Under the pieces are notes generated by a model. That model was not told where the DNA came from, made no database searches, and saw only the letters and a program-made list of their open reading frames with translations. A stretch of DNA of 64,000 bases from Cinclus cinclus (lineage: Eukaryota; Chordata; Aves; Passeriformes; Cinclidae). Made by a program: the position numbers and the translations under genes. The DNA lies in the NCBI RefSeq assembly GCF_963662255.1, contig NC_085067.1, forward strand, positions 5,732,428-5,796,427, written 5' to 3'. Positions 9,921 to 24,388 of this stretch are shown piece by piece; the stretch's first letter is position 1; each line of letters opens with the position of its first letter.

Positions 9921-12900
9921 CAGGAACCCACCACAAATACACAGCCATGACCACCCAGTGGGTGTTTTGGCCTGAAGATGGGCTCCAAACTACCAAACTC
10001 AGGGCAAGGTGTAGATCCCAACAAGGAATTTGCACCATGAACAAATGCAAAAGGCATCTCTGTGGATTCCTGCCCATCCTGATTTGATTTGCAAACCCAT
10101 CAAAGCCATTAAGGGACAAACAGCAACCCTGGGCCTACCTGTGCAATCAGATAGGCACCCGCCAGAGTTAGGAAAACAACGTGTTGCTTAATTTAATTGC
10201 CTGCTTTTATTCCTTTAATGGAAGCAAATTGTCAGCACACACGAGTCAGTTCCCTTTGCAAACAGCTGAACTGCTGGGCTCTGTGAGCCCTCAGAGACTC
10301 GTGTGTGCAGTGAGACTCATATGTTGACAAAGATGTTGGAGAAGCAGTTTCCCCAAGAAGCTGCACATGCTGGGTTTGATTTTGAATGCATGAGCTGTAC
10401 TCAGATCATCTCCATGCTTTGTTAGGAAGAAGGAATTCAACCAACATGGCACTGATTACTCTTCGTTACCCCGACCCTGTGATATGAATGGATCTGACTT
10501 TGTAATCTCAGCACTGTTAATACTGATTAAAACCAAATTATTACATATTTGTATCAACCCTGGCAGCAGAGTCTCCCCTGTCCTTCAGCATTAGCAAGTG
10601 AAGCTCTGAAGCAGCTGATGCCCAGGAAAGCAGATGATGTCCCTGAAGAAGGGGAAGAGAAGCAGCCCCCTGAGAAGGGAGGTGACAACAGCTCCTGGAG
10701 CCCGTGGTGCTCCAGGGTGGCAGTGCCAGGACTTGTGCAGAGTTTTTGCGTGCCTGTTGCTCACTGCTCTCTGGGTGTTGTCCCTGTTGGGATGCAGGAT
10801 CCAGCACACACAGAGGATTGCAGTAATGAACCCCTGGCACCCTCTTTGCTGGGGTAGGTAGCAAGGCCCAGGGATGCTGTCACACCCAGCTCAGTGTGGA
10901 GTGAAACGATTGCTGCCTACAGAACTCATGCCATGAGCTAAAGGTGGTGTACAGGCAGGGGATTATCTCCTGCTACCCAAATCCAGCACAGGTTGTTCAA
11001 ATCCCTACACCTTGTCTTCTTTGAAATCCTGGGTTATTTACATTACATTTAGAAAAAGAAAACGTTCCAGGGAAAGCCAAATAAAATCCAGACTCTGCAG
11101 TAATTCCAGACTAGGTTAAAAACACAATAAGGAGTTTGACATTGGTATCAGTGTCCTGGCCTTCATCACAGCCCTGTTGGTGCTGTGAAAATGTGGAGTG
11201 AGACACCCCTTGCCTCAATGGCACAGATATCTCTCAGGCTTTCTAACCCCCCTTTGATGAGACACTACACAGCTCAACAGGAAATCCTACAAAGTATTTT
11301 ATTTCTGAGGGAACACTGCTAAATTGTTTTGCTGAACTGATGTAAGATATTTCAAGGTTACAAAAGAAAACCAATTTTCAAAGGGTAAAACTGTTGGGAA
11401 GTAATTTAATTGTTATTTTTCCAACACAAAAGAGTCCAGCAAGACCTCCAGTGAAATGGATCCCTACAGTAAAGGGTCATGTTTGATGAACTGTCATTTT
11501 TCTTCATTGTGAAATTCAACATTCCTTGAGAATCACTATCTCCATTCTTCACAAATGAGAAAACTCAGAGTCAACTGAAAGGTAAGAACAGTGTTTCCAA
11601 AAGAGTTCCCCTTTCTTCCACTGAAATTTTCGATTTTAAAAGATTTCACACATATCAAAGGTGGGAACAGCTCTAATAACTTTTCCCCTACTTTGTTTTT
11701 AAGTTGATAAATCTTCAGGCCAGTGACTCTTACAGTCTATGTACATACTTCAACTCAACAGAATCCCAATTTCCAGCAGTGAATTAATGTTCTGGGAGTA
11801 ATTAGTAAAAGCCTTTGTTTTTTTTTAAGCTCTGATTTAAAAATGGATGGTGCTAGAGATGTTTGAACTCCATCCACCAAGAAGAAACTCTGCATATTAT
11901 TCCTCAAAAAAAAAAAAAGAAAAAAATTCGACTCTTTTTTTTTTTCCCAGCAGGCAGCACTCGGAGCCAGTCACAGCCTCAGAAGCCAGAATAAAGTGGA
12001 GTTCAAAGCAAGGGAAAGGACAGGGAAATGGAGGAGAAATGAAGAGGTCTGAGGAGGGGCACCACTATTAACTCCCATTGCTCCCTCTCCAGACAGAGCA
12101 GCTTTTGACATCTGATCTTTGGGCACCTCGATGGGCTCAGCTGACAAATGGCTCTCTTTGATTCTTGGAAGGAAAGAAAAATAACACCCCCCCCTTCCAT
12201 CCCCTTTGGGTCATGCTACCCCATCCAACTTGGAGAAATCATTTATCATTTATCTGATGGCTTAAGCACATCTGCATAAGAAGTGGCACACACCCAGAGA
12301 AGCTCTCTCGATTTCACAAATCCTTAGCAGTGCATTTTTTAATAGAAAACATCAATCCCGAGTAGCCTGAAGGAAGGAACCCTCTTTAATCATCCACCAC
12401 ACTGAGGACTAATTTCAGACAAAGGCTCAATGCTCCCAGTCACCTATAGCATGGAATAACTCAGATGATTCCTAAATTCACAGGGAAAGGTTCAATCCCT
12501 TTTCAAAGCTGGATTGCAGATCTTGTGTTAATTACTACGGGAAATTACATCTCCAGTAATACTCAGCAAGGCTTTACAATAAATGCTGTCTGATCTATTC
12601 CTGCTCAGCCTTGAACTCTTTGTGGAATATTTGTAAATGTAATGGGTACTTCATTTCCACCACTGCTCCTGAATAATTCATACAGTGGAAGATCCTTGCA
12701 TGGTTCCGTGAATTGAGAGACTTGGGGTATTTTGTTCTCTACAGTTAATGGATTAAAACAGGGTTTTTTTCAGCTATGAAACCAGGTAATTTATCACCAC
12801 AAACCCAAGTATGGTTCATACATCACTGACTCAACTGAGAAACACATCTGTGAGTCTGGATATCAGAACAGAACAACTAACAATTTTAAATCATCCCATG

Positions 12901-15900
12901 TTGTCCAAAAAACCAACAGAGTTGCAAAATAAAATGCTGAGAAACTGCCTCGGATCAGTCAAAATATTACATTTCCTTTTTTTTTTCCAGGCCTTTAATT
13001 CAACCATTTTGTTCCTCCACAAAACAGTTCATTTTGAAACATCACTTTGAAAAGAGAAAAATAAATAAATCAAAACTCCTTTCCATTCAGAAAATGTCAT
13101 AACTGGGAGCTCCAGCACTTTCAACATATTCCTCCCCAGCTCCCTTCCAAGAAGAATTGTCAAAATTGGTAAGATTTCTTCAGCAATTTCTGTTTCATCA
13201 AAATGACATTTTTCCAGACAAAACTGTTGCGACAAAAAAAAAAAAAAAAGAAGAAAAGTCAAAACCAAAACTCAACAAAACTGAGCATCTCTGATCCAAT
13301 TGTCTTTGACAAAAAGAGAATGTCTCAAAGATGCGAAACTTCTCCCTGGTGAATCCCAGAACATCAGTCTGACACATCCAGGTTGAACATGCAAGTTCCT
13401 CTTAGGTAACAACAAAAGAAAAATGAATCAACCTGAACCTCAGGGACCAGAGATACCTTCAAATATGTTCAGAGCCAAGTGGAGACTTCCTAAACTGCAA
13501 TTCCTACAGCATCTTCACCGTTTTAATGAGGAAATTCTACGTTCCAGCCTTAAAATGTGAGGACAAGAACACAGGTGCCTTGTGAGCATCCATGTCTGGA
13601 GGTGAGCACTGACCTCTGGGTTCTCACCACTGCAGGATTTGGTGTTGGAGCTCCTTCCATGGGTTTTGGTGCAATTTGCACTTCAATCTCTGTTCTCCTG
13701 TCTGCCCCCACCAGGCACCAACTCTCAGTTCCCACCTGATCTCTTCAGCTGGACGTGCCCAGCCAACAGCTGCCTTGTCTCTATCAAAGTCAGTTCATCA
13801 CAGGAAAATTCCAGGTGTCACACAGTGCTGGAGTTTCCAAAAGCTGTTTACAAAGCTCTGTTGTAGAGCACCACCTCCATTTTCTCAGTGTCAGCAACAA
13901 ATCTGCTCAATTCACCTGCCAAAATGACTCCTCCAACCCTTCTGCCAGGAGAAAATGCCCAGGAATGCACTCGAGGAGAACAAATAAATTTGCCTTTGGC
14001 TCAGTCATCATCACCAGCTGTAATAAGATTCCCAGAACCTCATGCTGCTCATGTCAGACATATCCACAACCCCTTTCTTGTGGAAGGATTGCACAGCTGG
14101 AGCTCAAGGCACAGAGAGAAGGTAGAGCAGGATATGCAGAGAGAAGTTCATCATTCCATTGCTTTTCCAGGCAGAGAAGGTGGAATTCTCCAGAGCTGAG
14201 CTGATCCTGCAGATTGGCGGTGAAAACACTGAAAATCACCTCTGTATCTCCTCCAACAGAGCAAACATACCTCAGGTGGTCCCTGCTGGCTGTCAGGGAG
14301 GAAAGGGTCGCTCCACACAGCCACCCTGCTGACCTTCATCTCTCTGCAGCAGCCTGAGCAGGGTTTGGGATTTAAAGCCCTGCAGTGTGTGGGGCAGGAG
14401 GCGCCTGAGCCCTGACCCCTGTGCAGGGATGGAGATGTGAAATGGCACAGCACAGCTCAGGGCAGTCGAGCCTAAAGGTGCAGTGGATTTTCAAAGGACA
14501 ACCAATTTTCCATGTTGAGCAGAAGAGGTCGCTGGTACCACAGGTGCCTGTGATGGAGCAGGACAGATGCCTCTTTCCCGAATCCACAGCGGTTGGGATT
14601 AGTCTTTTAACCAAATTCCAAGCCTTTCTCTTGGCCAGAAAAAAAAAAAAAAAAAAGTCCTGCACAGATCTGCAGAACTCATGAGCACAGAAGGCCTAAT
14701 GTAGTGTCAAACCTCATTTATTTCCATCACAGACACCACATTTTTCTTCCTAAGCCTTGCAAAAACTCTCCCTGGATGGATGCAGCACATCCTCAGCCCA
14801 CAGCAGCCAGCCTGAGCTACCTTGGTGTGAGCAGCTCTCTTCCTACCAGAGGAAAATGTCCCTGCAAATGGCAAAGCCTAAGGAAGAATCACCAAATTTT
14901 GCCAGTGATTATTAGGATAGTGCCTGCCCAGCAGAAGTAATAAACTTGCTGAGATGGATAGCTCAACAAAGTGGAGTGTTCTGCTCCAATTCAATTAAAA
15001 AGGTATTTGGGAAAATGACAAATGCAGCACAGAGCTCAGCACTATCTGGGCTAGACCTGGAGCTCTGCGTGCTTTAAAAAGCAATTAAGACAAGACAAGA
15101 ATCACCATTAGCCTTGGGGAAAGAAAACCCACAAGGCATTTTTAGCCCAAGGCAAGAAAAACAAAAAGGAAATGCTCCCTCCAAATCAGAGCAGTGCCTT
15201 TGAAGCCCAGGCTGAGTCCTCCAGAGCACAGGAATATAAACAAGGTTTGGCTCTGTCTGACCAAGCTCAGCCAGGCTCTGCCCTGTGAGGGCAGTTCAGT
15301 CCATTGTGAGACAGGACCATAATTTATCCACACAGTTTTGAAATTCTGGAGTCTAAAATGACCGAATTCAGAGAACAGGTTGCAAGAAACAAGAAATCAA
15401 GCAGCAGGGCATCCTTCCTCCATCAGCCTTATTGGATGGCTCCAATGATTCTTCCTGATTCTTCTACCTGAAGATGTGTTCTGCCCTATCCCTGTTGGTA
15501 AATCCTGGCTGAACATCCACATCTGCTTCTATAATCAACAAGAAATTGCAAATCTCTAAATAGGAATGCCAAGAATTCACTTTGAAAGCATGTGGTTCCT
15601 CATTTCTGATAATTATCCAAAAAAAGCAAAGATCTAAATAAAAATATGGGAAATGTGTTGTTTCCTTATTGCAAGACAAAGTAAAAATTATAAATGTCTC
15701 ACTCAAATCAAAATGAGAGCATTTGTTTTGACACATTCCAGTTTAAAATTATGTTGGAAGAGACATGTTTCCATTCAATGTTTTGATTTTGACAAAAATC
15801 TTAAAAAAAAAAAAAAAAGTTTTGCTGCCGTTTTTTCTGCCAGCTCCCAGAGGGATCAGTCAAAGCTTCCTGAAGCTCAGTCATTAGCAAGCTGTCACAG

Positions 15901-18900
15901 AACTGAGACCCTAAAATGCATTTGACACATCAGATCACAGTTCCATCAGACCTGGAAGGCGTGCCAGTTCTGGATCTTCACATCTAACTCTTGGATCTGA
16001 CTCCTTTAGGATTCACTCTCTTCTCCGATAGAGCAAGAGAAAGGAAATTGGCCTCGTTCATCCCTTGGGAATGAATCCCCCCTAGCCAAAATGCCAGGTT
16101 CAGCTGCTGTGCAGAAAGAGGAGCTCGTGGATGATCTGCTGCCATTCCCCCTGTCCAAGAAGCATAGCCACAGGCAGACATTCACTCCTTCCAGGGGAGG
16201 GGAGAGCAGCAGCACCAAGATTTCAAGAAAAGAGCAGTAGAAAGCACATCCTGTTGTAACTCTAAGCAGGAGGATCCTGAAGAGACAGGCCCTGGGGATG
16301 TGGTGGGCACACACCTAAAGGGGCTCTGCCCTGGAATGCCACAGCCTGAAGACCCCGTGGAAAAACTGCAAAGTGCAAAATGTGCTGGTCTTGGCAGAGC
16401 AAAAGGTTGGACTTTCCCCATCTGGCAGCTGACCTCGCTTTTCCTGCAGAGCTGAGCTATTCTGGCTGCTCAGAACACAAAGCTCCCCGGCTGCTCTCTC
16501 TCTTTGAGCATGGAGATAATGACTTTCCAGGAGAGAGATTGTTCCTGCTCCAGTGAGCAAACCCAAAGCCTCCACAACACGACCCCACACTCGGATCTCT
16601 TGTTGCAGTTGAAGCAAACATATGTTCAAACAGCCCTGACTCGAGTCCATGTCCAGGTGGCTGCACAGAGCTGTTGGAGCAGGCAGATGTCCCCACTTAG
16701 ACGCTGGCAGTTCTAGGGCACAGCTCCTTCCCCATCTCCAGGCAGCCAATCCCACCAGAGCTTTGTGGGCGTTTCTTGCAGGGAAGTGGCACAACTCCTG
16801 TGCACATTTCCATGCTCAGGAGCACCGGGAGTCCAGTAGAATCCCAGGCGAGATCTTTTATTGTCACCTCTGTGTTCCTCCCAGAAAAGAGATCAGGTTC
16901 TCCTCAGACAGGAAAAGCATCACAAGGAACACAGAGTCCTGCACCTGGGACATCAGACTGAGAGATCAGAGCTCCAGCTGACCCTGCCCTCAATGAACTG
17001 CAGAAATCTTAGGGTTTAGGGTGTGGATTTCTGCATCTTCTCTGGGAATGTCCCACCTTCTTGCATCCCACACTCAGCTGAGATGTTACATTAACAAATG
17101 AAATTATCTCACCCCAAATCTGGCCAAAGCTCTCTTTTTTTCATGCAAGGATATTCACTGCTTCCTTCTCCCCAGCAGAAACTTGTTATCTGAGGAAGGA
17201 GAAGATGAAGTAAAACATAAATGGGGAACTGACATTCATCAGCTTATGCAGAAATGCTAAACCATCCGCTTGGATCACCCAGACCCTCTGGATGATCATT
17301 AGCTCTCAGGGTGTTTCAGTCAAGTTTGCAAGATGCTTTATATCAGTCAGGAGAGACTTTCTAATCAACTGACACAGTTTAAAGCATTTTGGATGGGGAG
17401 GCACGTACATAGGAACGTGAGCCTGAGCACAGATGTATAAAATTGTAGGTGATCAAAGGTAGTGCATCCAAGGCAGGATTAAAAGACGTTTAATACAGCT
17501 TTTCCCAATAAGCCTGAGAGATGAAAGAACTGCCACAAGGCCTTGCTGGAGGCTTAAAAATTGCTCTGTGAAATCAGCTGCAATTGGTAATTAAATTGAA
17601 ACCTTGGGGGTGTTCTGAAGACTTTTTCATAGCCTGGCATAAGGGAACTCATCTTTAAATTACGTAGACTTTTACCATCCACTGAGGTGAAGGTGAAACA
17701 CCATCCTGCTGCTCCTGCATGTCCTGCCTCAGAGCAGCTGGCTCTGTGCAGGAGCAGATGTGGCTCCTCAGCCTCTCTGTGCCAGGATCAGGGGACACAA
17801 TCCTGAATCTGAGCCTCTCAGAACATTCCTGATTTCCCAGCCCTCAGCTGAGGCAGCTGTAAACCAGGGAACTCTCCAGGGAATTGTGCCCTGCCTGGTG
17901 CAACACAGAACCAGCCCTGCTCTAAAGTGTCCCAGCAGCTCCAAGAGCACCTTCTCCTTCTTGGAAGTGCACACAGCTCCTCCACAGCTGCTTCAAGCCC
18001 AAGCCTTTGATCTGCTCCAGAGAGAGCCCGAGGCAGGCATGAGATCTTTTGGGATGTGGGGGAAAAAAGGAAAATTCTGGTCCTGATAAAAGAAAGGAGA
18101 ATGACAGTGGGGCTTTTAACCAATTGTGAGGGATTGGAAATTCTGAGTGTGCACTTTTGGAAGGGAAACCAGAGCAGAGCAGGAAGCTCAGCCTTGTGGG
18201 TAGAGCATCCAAACAGGCCTTGGGTGATTTTGGTTGGACTCTCAGCTCTGCTACCACTTTGCTGAGTGCAGCTGAGGCTGAGCCCTTCTCCTGGCCCATT
18301 TCCCTTCTCTTTGCAATAAAAGGGGTCGGTCTTTTTGATCTGCTTGCAAGAATGGGCTACTCACTGTTTGCTTGAAGAGTTCCTAGGATAACGAGGGCTA
18401 TAAACAAAGCAGACCTGCTACCCTGGATTGCAGTTCAACAGCATTTAGAATCCTGTTTGATGCAAAGTGCTTCGGTTCCTGTTGTAGCCTTTCATTTCTA
18501 GAGGCACAACACTCTCACTCTGAGGCAAAGTACTCCTTCAGACAAAGCTGAATCTGCTGAAAGTAGCACTGGAAATCCCTTTTTTTTCAGCAGAACAGGC
18601 AGCAGGTGAGGGCAGCTCAGCTGCAGACAGCTCAACAGCTGCTGAAAAACAAACTAAGACCAAAAACGTTTGAAAAAGAATTAAAAGCAAGTTCAGTAAA
18701 AGAAATGAAAATTTAAAAAGGTGCTAAATCTCCCCTGAACACAATGCAGGTAACCAGAAATAGCTGCCAGAGAGAGATCGACAGCTGATATAAATAGTAG
18801 TGACTCATGGTGTAATGGGGATCCAGTTCAGGGGAACAAATCCCTATCAGTGGCTCAGACAAAGCCTCCTACAGCAAACACCTCCGAAGGCACAGGCCTA

Positions 18901-21900
18901 AATACCTCCAGGGATTTGGAAACACAGAGCTTGGGATAACACCTCTGAGGCAGAGAGCCCTTTGTGCCAGTCCCCTGTCCAGGAAGCATCCAGTGCTGTG
19001 GCTGGCTTTGGTTTGTGGCCCAGGAGAGATGGATTCATGCAGAGCATAAGGAGACTCTCTCAGACAGATGTCAGAAAAAATCTCCATGCATCAACTGTGC
19101 TGCTGCTGCAACCTGTCTGCCAAGAGTCCCTCCTTGAGGGCCTGGGAAACAAATAAAAGTGCTTTAATTTCCTGAGGACTCTGTGTTTTCCTAGCAGAGC
19201 CCTGGGCCTTTCCAGCCTTGGTTTGCAGAAGGTGCCTGTCCTACACCTGCTGGCAATGGCACACAACCAGTTCACCTCTGGCACACAGCCTCTACAGGAT
19301 TTTTTGGCAGTTCTATTTGACTCTGCAATCTCATATAAAGTTCTCCAGCACATCCTACAGAGCCACCAGTGTCCAAACCAAAGATTGCCAGAGGACACAG
19401 CCCCTCAGACTCATGACCATGGCTGTGGGCAGAGCCCATGAGCAAAGCCAAAGAAGGCAGAGTGAGATGAGGGAGAGACGGAGCTGTTCACCCTAAGCAG
19501 AAGCCTGTTCATATCCCTGGATTCTGGTGCAATGGTGACTATCCTTTACCTTCCTTTTTCTCTCAGGGTTCCTGGAGCTGTCACTGGAGGAGATGCTCTT
19601 TGCATCCAGCATTTCTAGCCTCTGAAATTGCTTCCTGCCCTGTGCTGATGTGGAAGTCAATCCCAGAGGCAGAGCAAGCCTGAGAAATAAAGAAGTCTGA
19701 CCCAGAACAGGCAGGTCAGCAGCTGGATATTGCACAGAAATGGCAGTCTCTCCAACACAGGGATGCTTTTCTTTCAACTGCTTTTAATTTTTTTGCCCCT
19801 TCGTATAATTCTCTAATAATCACCCTATTAACAATGTTCCATTTGCCACACAACTTGGGATATTAATCCTATTAGTTGGTACTAATCCTTTGCGGAAAAA
19901 AAAAAAGGAAATATTCACTCTCTCATTTTCTTGGGGTAAAAAAAAAAATTTAAAAAGAGAGAAAGAGATGGGGAGAAGAGAAGACAAAGATGCTTTCAGA
20001 GGTTTTCTGTTTTGTGAGTTAATTGAATGGAACTGGGTCTCCTGTGGTCTCCATATAGAATTCCATTATCATGTAATGGGGAGTCACATCCAGCCCGTTG
20101 ATAAGACACAGCCTGTCAGATTAAGCATTAACTATCATATTTAGAAACCATGCAGTTTTCTACCCATTGGGGCATCCAAACACAATATCCCATTTCCCTT
20201 TCCTTCCCCCAACACCTTTTCCTTTACTGCACACTAATTAAAGAACAAGGGGAGGGGGAGACTGGTCCGTGCTGCCGAGCCCAGGATAAACTTTGCTGAG
20301 TAGGGAGGAAGAAATGAAGTGAGCATCCCAGAGAGCAGAGATCTTTCCTATAGGCTTTCATTTCTCCACCCACCCCCACTTGTGCCGTATTTTTTCATAT
20401 TTCTGTGAAGAATTACTGCCAGTTTCCATCCTCCCTTGCTCCACAAGGTGAGACTGGCACCTACTGGAATGATCCTGGAAAGGCTGAGACTGAGAAGAAA
20501 AAAAACAAACCTTTTCTCAGCTTAGTCTCTTTTCCAGCTTCATATTATTTTTCCCCTTCATCAGGCAAACAAACAGCTCTGCACACAAGGCGACAGCACA
20601 CGCTGGATTTGACACAGCTCCATTTTTAAGCTGTTTTGTGGTAATTGGGCGAACTATCACAAGTCACTTCATTTCTGTCAGCCCATGGGGAGGGAACCAC
20701 AGGCACAGGTCCTGACAGAGCTCCCGAGGGTCTGTGAGGCTGCTCCCTCCTCACTCATGTCTCAGCACTTAATGGAAGCAGGAGCAAACACCCCTGCAGG
20801 TATATTATCCATCTCCAGTAGTTTCATCTCCCCTTCCCTCACATGCTTTTTCCTAAGGAGGATTTCCTCACGGGATCTGTCCACCCTCTGGGATTTAGAT
20901 TTAGACCCCCAAATGCTGCTCCCCCATGATTATCCCCTAGTCATAAACTTATTCTTTGATGCCTTCCTTCAAAGTCCCACTGGCCAAACTCAATCAAGCA
21001 GCAGTTTGGCTTCCCCCTGCCTCTCTCCCTGTTCCAGCTGTCCTTGCTGGGCCCACTCTCCAGCCACACCAGCCTTGTTCCCACTCCAGACCTCCAGGCT
21101 GGCTCATACAACACATACATACACACTTTGCTCTCCAGCAAAGCCCAGCCATCACTGCTGCTCTCCTGTAAGCCCTGGAGAACACATCCTAAGTCCAGCA
21201 CTGCCTGATCACCCACAGAGAGCTGCTCTTGCTCAGTGGTACCCTCCTAGTTTTGCTCTGTGTATTTTGTCATGAACTTCCCTACCTGAAGCAAAGAGCC
21301 TTCCAGCTCAGAGGCTGTCACACCAAAAGTCCCAAAATAGACACCACAGGTTAAGCAAAAGCGCAGGAAACAGGGAAGTCAAATGGCTGCATGGCACAGC
21401 AGGATTTGGAGAGAACAAGGGAGAATCAGAGGAGAAAAGCTGGAGGACAGAGCCAGTCCTGCAGACCTGCAGCTGAACAAAGTGCAGCTGGAGGCTGGGA
21501 ACATCTCATGGACTGGAGCTGCCTCCACGAGAGGGATGAAGCTCTATTAGGAGGGAGCCCTGTCTGTTTGCACTGCCTGCCCCCAGGGCTGCTAACCTGA
21601 GCAGGAATGACTCACAGAGCACTGAGCCACCCCAACACGGGCAGCAGACACCTCCTGATTAGCAAGGCTAAACCTTCCTCTCCAAACCTCTGTGTTTGAG
21701 AAGCAGCAGCTTCTGAGCACCAAGAGCTGGGGCTGACAGACCCAGCTGCTCCCAGCTCTAGCTGGGGAGGATTCAAGCAGTGATCTGTCCTCGGGAGCTG
21801 CCTGACAAACACAGAGTTCAGCACATCCTAATTGCTCTGGGCTGCACAAACAAACAAACAAACAAACAGCCCTTTGTTTGCACAGCAGCTCTCAGGAGAG

Positions 21901-23013
21901 GCCTCGGAGATGAGGTGGGCCGGGATGTTCCTCTCCAGCTCCCAGATTGATCGGCTCCCAGCTGGAAGGAGCAAAGGGAACACGGCATGGAGATGCTCAG
22001 CAGGCTGCCCTCGGTGTGCGTGCCTGGGGCTGCCTGAAGGACATAGAGCTTCCTCCTTCCAGCAGAGCTCCAAGATGCCCTGCTGCTCTCAGGAACATTC
22101 TGAATAATGGCCAGGAGTGGCAGAGAAAAAGGAGCTCCCGAGGCAAACTTGGAAGGGGTGTTAGAGTGAAATTCCTCTGGATTTACACGGGGGTAAAACA
22201 GAATCGATTCCACACTCAGCTGGAGTGACTGATGGCAGCCATAGCCTCTGATGGGAACTGGGACAAGGAGAGGGATCGGGTCCAGGGGAGGACGTAAGGG
22301 TTCAGCCACCAGCCAGCTCATTGCCTGGCAGCAATTCATAGCCTGGTTCTGAAATCAATGCAGGCTGGGAGCACTCAGCAGCCAGCCTAAGCCAGCTCTG
22401 TCATTTACTGTAATTCTGAGCTGCTAGATAACTTTCTCTGGGTTTTCCAAGAGGAACAGTTAGTCACAGTGGTGAGCTACTCCACTTTGTAGGCTCTGTT
22501 TTCTGTTTTTCCCCTTCCTAATTGTCACCCCAACTTCCTTTCCACTCCTGGAGAGCAGCGAGTGCTGCTCCAGGCCCCCATTAAGCCTCTGCAACCTCAG
22601 TGCTGTCTGTCTGTGGGAAGAGAGAAGGGTTTGCTGGGTTTTAGTGCATAACTTCTTCTCCAGCTTCATGGATGTCCTTCCCTAACCCTTTTCTGAAGAG
22701 GAGCCAGCTCTGCTGATGCTTCCAAGAACAGCTGTAACCCAGCCACCACCAGGTTTTCTGCAAGATCCACAGCCCATGGAACAGTCAAAGAGGATCAAGC
22801 ACTTTGAGTATTCAGTGTCTTGGATTATCTCCTCCCCTGTGTTGGCCAGCACATACAGGAGACACCTGTGGGCAGCACATACAAAGAGCTGCTCTGGAGA
22901 GGCCTAAGATCGACTGGATGGGACAGTGGCCTTCCCTTTTCTGGGTCGGGGACATTCCCTTTCCTGGTCCATCTTAGGGATTTATGGCTCCAAATGCCAG
23001 CACAAGGCAGAAA
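9921..23013. other. Gene-free non-coding DNA, about 13 kb
   Basis: No recognisable gene, RNA gene or intact mobile element. Small A-runs occur near 11907, 13236, 14640 and 15804, and a C-run near 12187. Open frames such as 20685-21275 are Pro/Ser/Leu-rich and lack domains. AT-rich islands around 17420-17560 and 20030-20160 look more constrained than their surroundings, but this is only an impression. Confidence 0.5.
21847..21867. repeat. Tetranucleotide microsatellite (CAAA)5
   Basis: Five CAAA units in a row, flanked by non-repeat sequence. Confidence 0.9.
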
Positions 23014-23235
23014 GAGGAGAGGAGAGGAGAGGAGAGGAGAGGAGAGGAGAGGAGAGGAGAGGAGAGGAGAGGAGAGGAGAGGAGAGGAGAGGAGAGGAGA
23101 GGAGAGGAGAGGAGAGGAGAGGAGAGGAGAGGAGAGGAGAGGAGAGGAGAGGAGAGGAGAGGAGAGGAGAGGAGAGGAGAGGAGAGGAGAGGAGAGGAGA
23201 GGAGAGGAGAGGAGAGGAGAGGAGAGGAGAGGAGA
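23014..23235. repeat. Pentanucleotide array (GAGGA)44
   Basis: About 44 essentially perfect GAGGA units (222 bp), ending at GGAGAAAAGA. The plus strand is all purine over the whole length, the kind of sequence that can form triplex (H-DNA) structures. Long frames through it in several phases (Glu-Glu-Arg-Arg-Gly or Ser-Pro-Leu-Leu-Ser repeats) are not genes. The lack of unit variation suggests recent expansion, and assemblies often miscount such arrays. Confidence 0.98.
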
Positions 23236-23887
23236 AAAGAAGACCTTTCAACTAACCACAAGTGCTGAGCTGTGACTCTCATTGCTCTGAAGATACCACC
23301 TTGTGCAGCTGGTACTTTTAGGAAGGAGATTGACCCTGCCAGAAAACTCTAGCTGGGTTTCTCACTGCTACAAAGGGCTTGGGAAAGAAAAAATGTTGAC
23401 CTCTTTCATCCTGCCTGGGTCAAAGGAACAGTGGCTCTGGTGATGGATGGTTGACTGTAATTCCTGCCTGCTCATTTAATCAGTGAGAACAGGCAGCAGC
23501 ACGAGCATGCTCAAAAGAGAGAGCAGCAGGCAGGGAAGGAAATCCCGGCAGCTCTGCAGAGCAGGGAGGTGTGAAGGGGACAGGGGAGTGAGAGTTCTCA
23601 TACCAGGCAAGGAGCTTGGGGCTTTTCCTTGGGTGGAAAGCTAAAATCCAGCCTGCTGGCTGTGCCATTCCAGAGTCTGCAGCCCCCAGAGCCGCGTCAA
23701 GCACAGCAGGTGCTGCATCCTGCCTGCCACTGGCAGCTGCCTGCTGCAAACGGAGAGGGGCACTCAGGCATGGAGGGGAAAGGAGGGGTCCAGCCTTACC
23801 CAAAGCTGCTTTTGCAGTCTCACAACATGAAAGCCAAATAAATCTGCACTTAAGGGAGCCTCCCATCCATCAACAGTTACGCACACA

Positions 23888-23954
23888 CAGAGTTCAAGGC
23901 CAGAATAGACCACAGGGTCTGATTTCCTGCCTAAAAGAAGGTGGCCAGGAAAAT
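23888..23954 (-). mobile_element. Possible old CR1-like 3' fragment
   Basis: The blocks TTCAAGGCCAGAATAGACCA and GGTCTGATTTCCTGCC, then GGCCAGGAAA, follow the order of a common reptile/bird CR1-type 3' end read in reverse complement. It is short and gapped. A chance match is possible. Confidence 0.3.
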
Positions 23955-24375
23955 GTCTGTTTCCTCACCCCAATAGCAAGCCCTAAAAACAAGAGCACCC
24001 AAACTCTGCCCCTCAGCTCAGCACCACATAGCCATGGGAACATATCCAAATCAAAATGGTTCAGTGAGGCGTGTGGGGGTCTCCACAACATTCCTGGAGC
24101 TGGCACCAACCTCAGCCCCCCAGTGGGTCAAATTCCCCAAATTACACATTACAGAGTGTTCTGTAGCCACGGAGGTGAAAACAGGAGAGGCCAAAATGGC
24201 CCTCCAGCATTTCTGCACTGCCAAAAAACCAAAAGGCAGTTCCGTGGCTGCTGGAGCAGGGGAGCAGCAGGACTGAACACGGGCAGGCTGTGCTGTCAGT
24301 GAAGTGTTCCGAGAGGGGAAGGACGCATTGCGAACCCGGTCCAGCCTGGAATGGCCATGCTTGGCGTAGCAGGAG

Positions 24376-24388
24376 TACCCTCTAGTGG
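24376..24388 (-). promoter_or_regulatory. CTCF-like motif
   Basis: TACCCTCTAGTGG is close to the reverse complement of the core CTCF consensus (CCASYAGRKGGC). Only the core is judged, by eye. Single short matches are expected by chance in 64 kb. Confidence 0.3.

Noticed and set aside
10995..11010. GTTCAAATCC resembling a tRNA B box
   Set aside because: No matching A box or cloverleaf could be found upstream; similar words at 12489, 40978 and 47339 also fail.
17009..17021. TTAGGGTTTAGGG, telomere-like
   Set aside because: Only two units with one extra T; too short to call an interstitial telomere.
22820..23282. Several long frames encoding Glu-Arg-Gly or Ser-Pro-Leu repeats
   Set aside because: They are products of the GAGGA pentanucleotide array, which lacks stops in several frames.
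23616..24302. 228-codon open frame
   Set aside because: No recognisable domain, crosses the possible CR1-like fragment, and has no start context, splice structure or homology I can name.
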